Shown here: positions 59,846 to 64,000 of the stretch, in pieces
Numbering within the stretch: the stretch's first letter is position 1
Layout of the letters: each line of letters begins with the position of its first letter
NCBI GenBank assembly: GCA_021397835.1
Contig: JAJFZO010000566.1
Coordinates: 7,622,001 to 7,686,000, forward strand
Length of the DNA stretch: 64,000 nucleotides
Reading direction: 5' to 3'
Origin: Moringa oleifera
Lineage: Eukaryota > Streptophyta > Magnoliopsida > Brassicales > Moringaceae
Program-made: the position numbers and the translations under genes
The notes under the pieces: generated by a model
Told to the model about the DNA's origin: nothing
What the model saw: the letters and a program-made list of their open reading frames with translations, nothing else
Database searches by the model: none

Positions 59846-61915
59846 TAATTATATCTAAAATATAATTAAGTCCAATAATTAACTAATCTTGAGATATAAC
59901 TGCATTTAATAACAAATAAGGTTGAAAAATGAATTCAACTTAGATACAATTAGACCTAAAATGATAATTGAACTTAATATATAATTATGCCTTATAAATA
60001 ATTGAACTTCATTAACCAAGCTTAATAATTAATTGGGCCTAAACATATAATCAGCCTTAAGAATTAGGCTCTACAATTAAGTATGTGTAAGCTGTAGTTG
60101 AGCCTAAAAATTAATTTAACCTAATTACTAATTGAGACAAAGACTTAATTGAGGCTAATATTTAATTGCACCTAAGGATTAATTGCGTCTAATTAAAAAT
60201 TAAGTTTAATATATAATTGATCATAATAAATAATTAAGCTTAATATATAGTTGACTAAGAATTAAATGAGCTTAATATAAAATTAAGTCAAAAATATAAT
60301 TAGATCTAATAATTAATTGAATTTAAAAATAATAAGGCTAACAATTAATTGGACCTAGCATGCATTGGCTCAAAAAATAATTAAACCTGGGAACAAACTA
60401 AGCCTAAAATATAATTAGACTCAAATTTTAATTAAACTTAAAATATTGTTGGGTCCAATAGATATTTCGATTTAACAATAAATAATGTCTAAGGATAATT
60501 AAGTCTATTTGACGTGAAACTGGAAAATAAATCAATCTTAGAAGAAATTTAGCCTACTATATATTAATTTGACCATAAAAATAATTGAGTTTGATGTGTA
60601 ATTGGGTCTAACAATTAGTTAAACCAAACAATTTATAGTGAAAGATAATTAATTGATCCAAAGATTTCATTGAGATTCATACCAAATTGGGCTTAAGATA
60701 TGGGCCTAATGAATAATTGAGCATAATATCTAATTGAAACTAATAATTCATTGTGCCTAGTAATCGTTCTGTCAAATAATTAACTGAGCCGCCTTTAATA
60801 AAAATATTTTGACTTTGACAAAAAATTGAGTTTAATAGATAATTAAGCTCAATAAACAATTAGCACAATATGTAATTAGGTTGAATAAAATATTGGATCT
60901 AAGGTGTACTTGAACCCAATAGTTAATTGGGCTTAAAAATAATTAGACCTAATAATTAATTATGTTTAATAATTTATTAGGAATAAGATTTAATGTTGTC
61001 TAAGAGTTAATTTGGCTTAACAATAAAAGGGTTTAATATATAATTAGACTTAATAAATTATTATGCCTAAAATTTATTTAAGCCTACTAATTAATTAGGG
61101 CTAAGACATAACTGAGTTTGATATGTCACCTATCCCAAAAATTAGTGACATAATTAGGTGAAACAATTAATTGCGCCTCAGAGTTAATTGGATGCAAAAT
61201 TTAATTGTGATCAAGATTTAATTTGATAAAAGATTTAATTGAGCCTAATGAAAAAATAAGATTTTATATATAATTAAACATAACAGATTTATAATTAAAT
61301 GTACGAATAAAAGAAGACTAACAAATAATTAGGGCTAAAATATAATTAGGATTAAGGTTGAATTGACTCCTAACAAAAAATTAGATTTAATTTATAATTA
61401 GGCCTAAAAAATAATTTTGCTTGAACTATAATTGGCCCTAAGAGTCAAAATAAGATAACTAATAAATTGGCATAAATTTTAATTAGATCTAACATACGAT
61501 TAGATGTAGCGCGCATGACCTAAATACATTATTGGGTATAAAAATGATCGAGTGTAAGATATAATTGTATCAAAATTATAATTGAATTTAAGATATAATT
61601 AAACATAATAATTAATGAGGTCAAATAACAAACTGTGCCTAATTTTATGAATTAGGCATAAAATTAATCAAATCTAATATTAAATACATCGAAAATGTAA
61701 TTGAGATTAACTATTAATTAGATTGAGAAACTCATTGGAATTGATAATTAATTTGGTTTATGATTTGATTAGATCTAATAAAAAGTTGAAACTCAATATA
61801 TAATTTGACCTAATAATCATACGTTTAATTGAATCTAATAATTAATTAGACTTAACAATTAATTTGACCTGAGATTTAATAGTGTATGAAAAATATTAGT
61901 TGGGCCTTTTAAAAA

Positions 61916-62510
61916 ATTAAGAGTATAAAAATTAATTGGGCCTAATGTGTAATTGATTCTGAAAATTAATTTGACTAGATAATTCGTTGCACCATGTAGT
62001 TACTTGGACCTAAGATTTAATTTGTTTAGTTCAAAATTGAACTCAATATGTAATTGTTAATATGATGGCAGTGTGCCCAATATATTATTAAGCCTAATAA
62101 TTTATTGGACTAAGTTGTTAATTGGAGCCTAAATTTAATAGATTTAATAAAAAAAATATGGTTAATATATCATTGAGCTTAATAAATAATTAATCTTAAT
62201 ATATTATTATCTTAAATAAAATATTAAAGTTAAGACGTAATTGAGCTAATAACTAATTAGACTTGCAAATAATAATGCCTTAATAATTAATCTTTAATAA
62301 TTAAGTAGGTTTAAAACTTAATTTGGCCTAAGAATTAGTTGAGCCAAATATCTCATTTGACCTAATAAATGGTTTGACTTCATATATAATTGGGTCTAAA
62401 ATATAGTTGAGCATAATAATTCATTGAATCTAAGATATTATTTGGCGTGTAATTAGACTTAACAATTAAAGAAGTAACAATTAATTAGACCTAACAATTA
62501 ATCAATGAGC
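61916..62510 (+). repeat. 17-bp array, block B7, copy of 53,985-54,350
   Basis: From the deletion junction at 61,916 the sequence follows 53,985-54,350 (GCACCATGTAGTTACTTGG near 62,000 also resembles 41,750). It ends at AATGAGCCTCATACAG, where a telomere-like scar starts. Confidence 0.7.
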
Positions 62511-63250
62511 CTCATACAGAGTTAGAGGTTAGAGGCTTAAGGTTTAGGGATTAAAGTTAGTTAAGAGGTCAGTGTGTGGTTTAAATTAATTATGCCTATC
62601 ATTCATGAAAATAAGAAATTATTAGGCCTATGAACAAAGTGGACCTAACATATAAGGGCCTAATATATACTTGGAGTCTCATGATTATTAGACCTAAAAT
62701 TTAAATGGGCACACCAATTAACTAATACTTATAATTGAAAGTGCAAAAATATAAGTGTACCTAAGAATTCGTTAGATTATCAAGCCTAATATATAATCGA
62801 TCATAATATATAATGAGCCTAAGAAAGAACTAGCCTTACCAAAAAATTTACTTTAAAATATAATTGGACTTAGCGTACATGATACACCTAAAAAAGAATT
62901 TAACTTAATATATAATTGGGCCTAACAAATAATATAGTTTAATATATAATTAATCCTAAAAGTGAAATAGTTCAAATAAAAATTATATTTAAAATATTAT
63001 TGGGTCCAATAATTAATTGACCTTAAGATAATTGTGTCTTATAACCAATTGGGCTTAGTATGCATGGTCCGAATAAATTTGCGAAAGATCGAATTCAGCC
63101 AAGATATAGTTAGTCTTAAAATGATATAGTTAGACTTCATCAATCAAACTTAATAATTCATTAGGCCTAACATATAATTGAGATTAATATTTAAATAAGC
63201 CTAAGAACGAAATAAGCTCTACAATTAAGTAGGTGTAAAATGCAATTAAG
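62505..63250 (+). repeat. Inverted-repeat arm, right (with telomere-like scar)
   Basis: Reverse-complement partner of 25,160-25,985. It opens with a TTTAGGG-like scar (62,520-62,590: GTTAGAGGTTAGAGG, GGTTTAGGG) and runs on into array DNA with matching variant monomers. The same sequence without inversion also resembles 38,600-39,150 and, further on, 49,200 and 60,000. Confidence 0.8.
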
Positions 63251-64000
63251 TCTAAAAATTAATTTGACCTAATAATTACTTTGAATGAATACTTGATTGA
63301 GGTTAATTTTAATCGTACCTAAAAATTAATTATAGTGAATAAAAAATTAAGTTTAATATATAAAAAATATGATTGGATCTAATAATTTATTGAATGTAAA
63401 ATATAAATGGACTAATAGTTAATTGGACCTAGTATGCATGGGCCCAACAAATAATTGAACCTAGGAACAAATTAGGTAGAAGATATAATTGGATCCAAAT
63501 TTTAATTATATTTAAAATATAATTGAGCCATATAAATAATTGAGTACAATAGATATTTTAATATAATCATAAATTATAGTGTCTAAGACATAACTAAGTC
63601 TATTTAATATGAAATGGAGAAATAAATCAATCTTGGAAAATAATTTAGCATACTGTCCATTAATTAGACCTAAGAATTAATTGAATCATAAAAGTTATTG
63701 GGCTTGATATGTAATTGAGCCTAACAATCAATTGGACCAAACAATTTACAGTAAAAAATAATTAATTGATCTAAAGCTTTAATTGAGGCTAATAAGAAAT
63801 TGGGCTTAAGATATAAGTGGGCCCAAGAATCAACGGGCCTAACAAATAATTGAGCATAATGTGTAATTGAGCATAACATCTAATTGGAACAAATAATTTA
63901 TTGTGCCTAGTAGTTCATTTGATTAAATAATTAATTAAGCTTGTGATAAAAATATTGACTTTAATGAAAAATTTGGTTTAATATATAATTAAGCTCAATA
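62591..64000 (+). repeat. 17-bp minisatellite array, block B8 (runs off the window)
   Basis: Polarity AATTGGGCCTAA continuing to the window end. From about 63,440 it matches 49,560 and 60,365 onward (AATTTAGCATACTGTCCATTAATTAG; GAGCATAATRTSTAATTG strings). No gene seen. Confidence 0.8.

Larger units (their letters stand above)
56572..61915 (+). repeat. 10.8-kb tandem duplication, unit 2 (truncated)
   Basis: Direct copy of 45,781-51,120. Array (56,572-57,905), gene-like segment (57,906-59,845), array (59,846-61,915). At about 61,915 similarity to unit 1 jumps from 51,120 to 53,985 (shared ATAAAAATTAATTGGGCMTAAT), so about 2.87 kb present in unit 1 is missing here. Confidence 0.85.

Noticed and set aside
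23240..64000. CRISPR array or bacterial repeat system
   Set aside because: There are regular short repeats, but no constant repeat with unique spacers and no cas genes; the period is 17 bp with diverging monomers, and the DNA is plant nuclear.
1..64000. tRNA, rRNA or snRNA genes
   Set aside because: No cloverleaf-type boxes or conserved rRNA strings were recognised on either strand by eye; a covariance-model search was not possible.

Overview
This is nuclear DNA from a flowering plant, most likely a dicot, and very AT-rich. The evidence is the Ty1/copia reverse-transcriptase relics, the TTTAGGG-type (plant) telomere-like repeats, two broken copies of the NIP7 ribosome-biogenesis gene with plant promoter motifs, and long AT-rich non-coding arrays. 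I find no intact recognisable gene. Nearly every open frame in the window is low-complexity (poly-Phe/Ile/Leu) or array-derived and is left out. Layout coordinates were read by eye; boundaries of decayed repeats are good to a few tens of bases.

1-1,550: two decayed Ty1/copia pol fragments on opposite strands. 1,550-9,240: a T-on-top-strand repeat of several kb-scale degenerate copies; related patches recur at 11,540-11,960, 14,800-15,245 and 19,290-20,990. 8,780-14,185: a tandem duplication of about 2.7 kb, each unit carrying a NIP7 pseudogene with its own promoter and downstream flank. 14,190-22,840: AT-rich intergenic DNA with a duplicated AT-rich element, AT microsatellites, a bounded 57-codon minus-strand ORF (21,218-21,391) and a TATA-led candidate transcript near 22,400.

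23,200-64,000: about 34 kb of a highly diverged 17-bp tandem repeat (consensus AATTGGGCCTAATATAT, roughly 2,000 monomers). It is arranged in blocks of opposite orientation and overlaid by kb-scale higher-order duplications: a 10.8-kb tandem duplication, a roughly 5.4-kb repeat and a large inverted repeat. The array is interrupted by degenerate telomere-like blocks (35.1-36.0, 38.0-38.7, a short one at 62.5 and its inverted copy at 25.9 kb). It is also interrupted by a full-length foldback MITE-like element (43,954-44,484), an AT-rich insert (39.6-40.06 kb) and two copies of a 1.9-kb gene-like segment. The 3' end of that segment, a promoter/5'UTR-like stretch with a short ORF beginning MAHSYH, occurs three times, each time right where an array block starts.

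The best candidate for something undescribed is the 17-bp array: a very old, heavily rearranged minisatellite domain that has repeatedly co-amplified with one gene fragment and with telomere-like DNA. A heterochromatic, subtelomere-derived or pericentromeric setting would fit, but that is inference. The genes here do not form a pathway; the window is a decay and amplification landscape.
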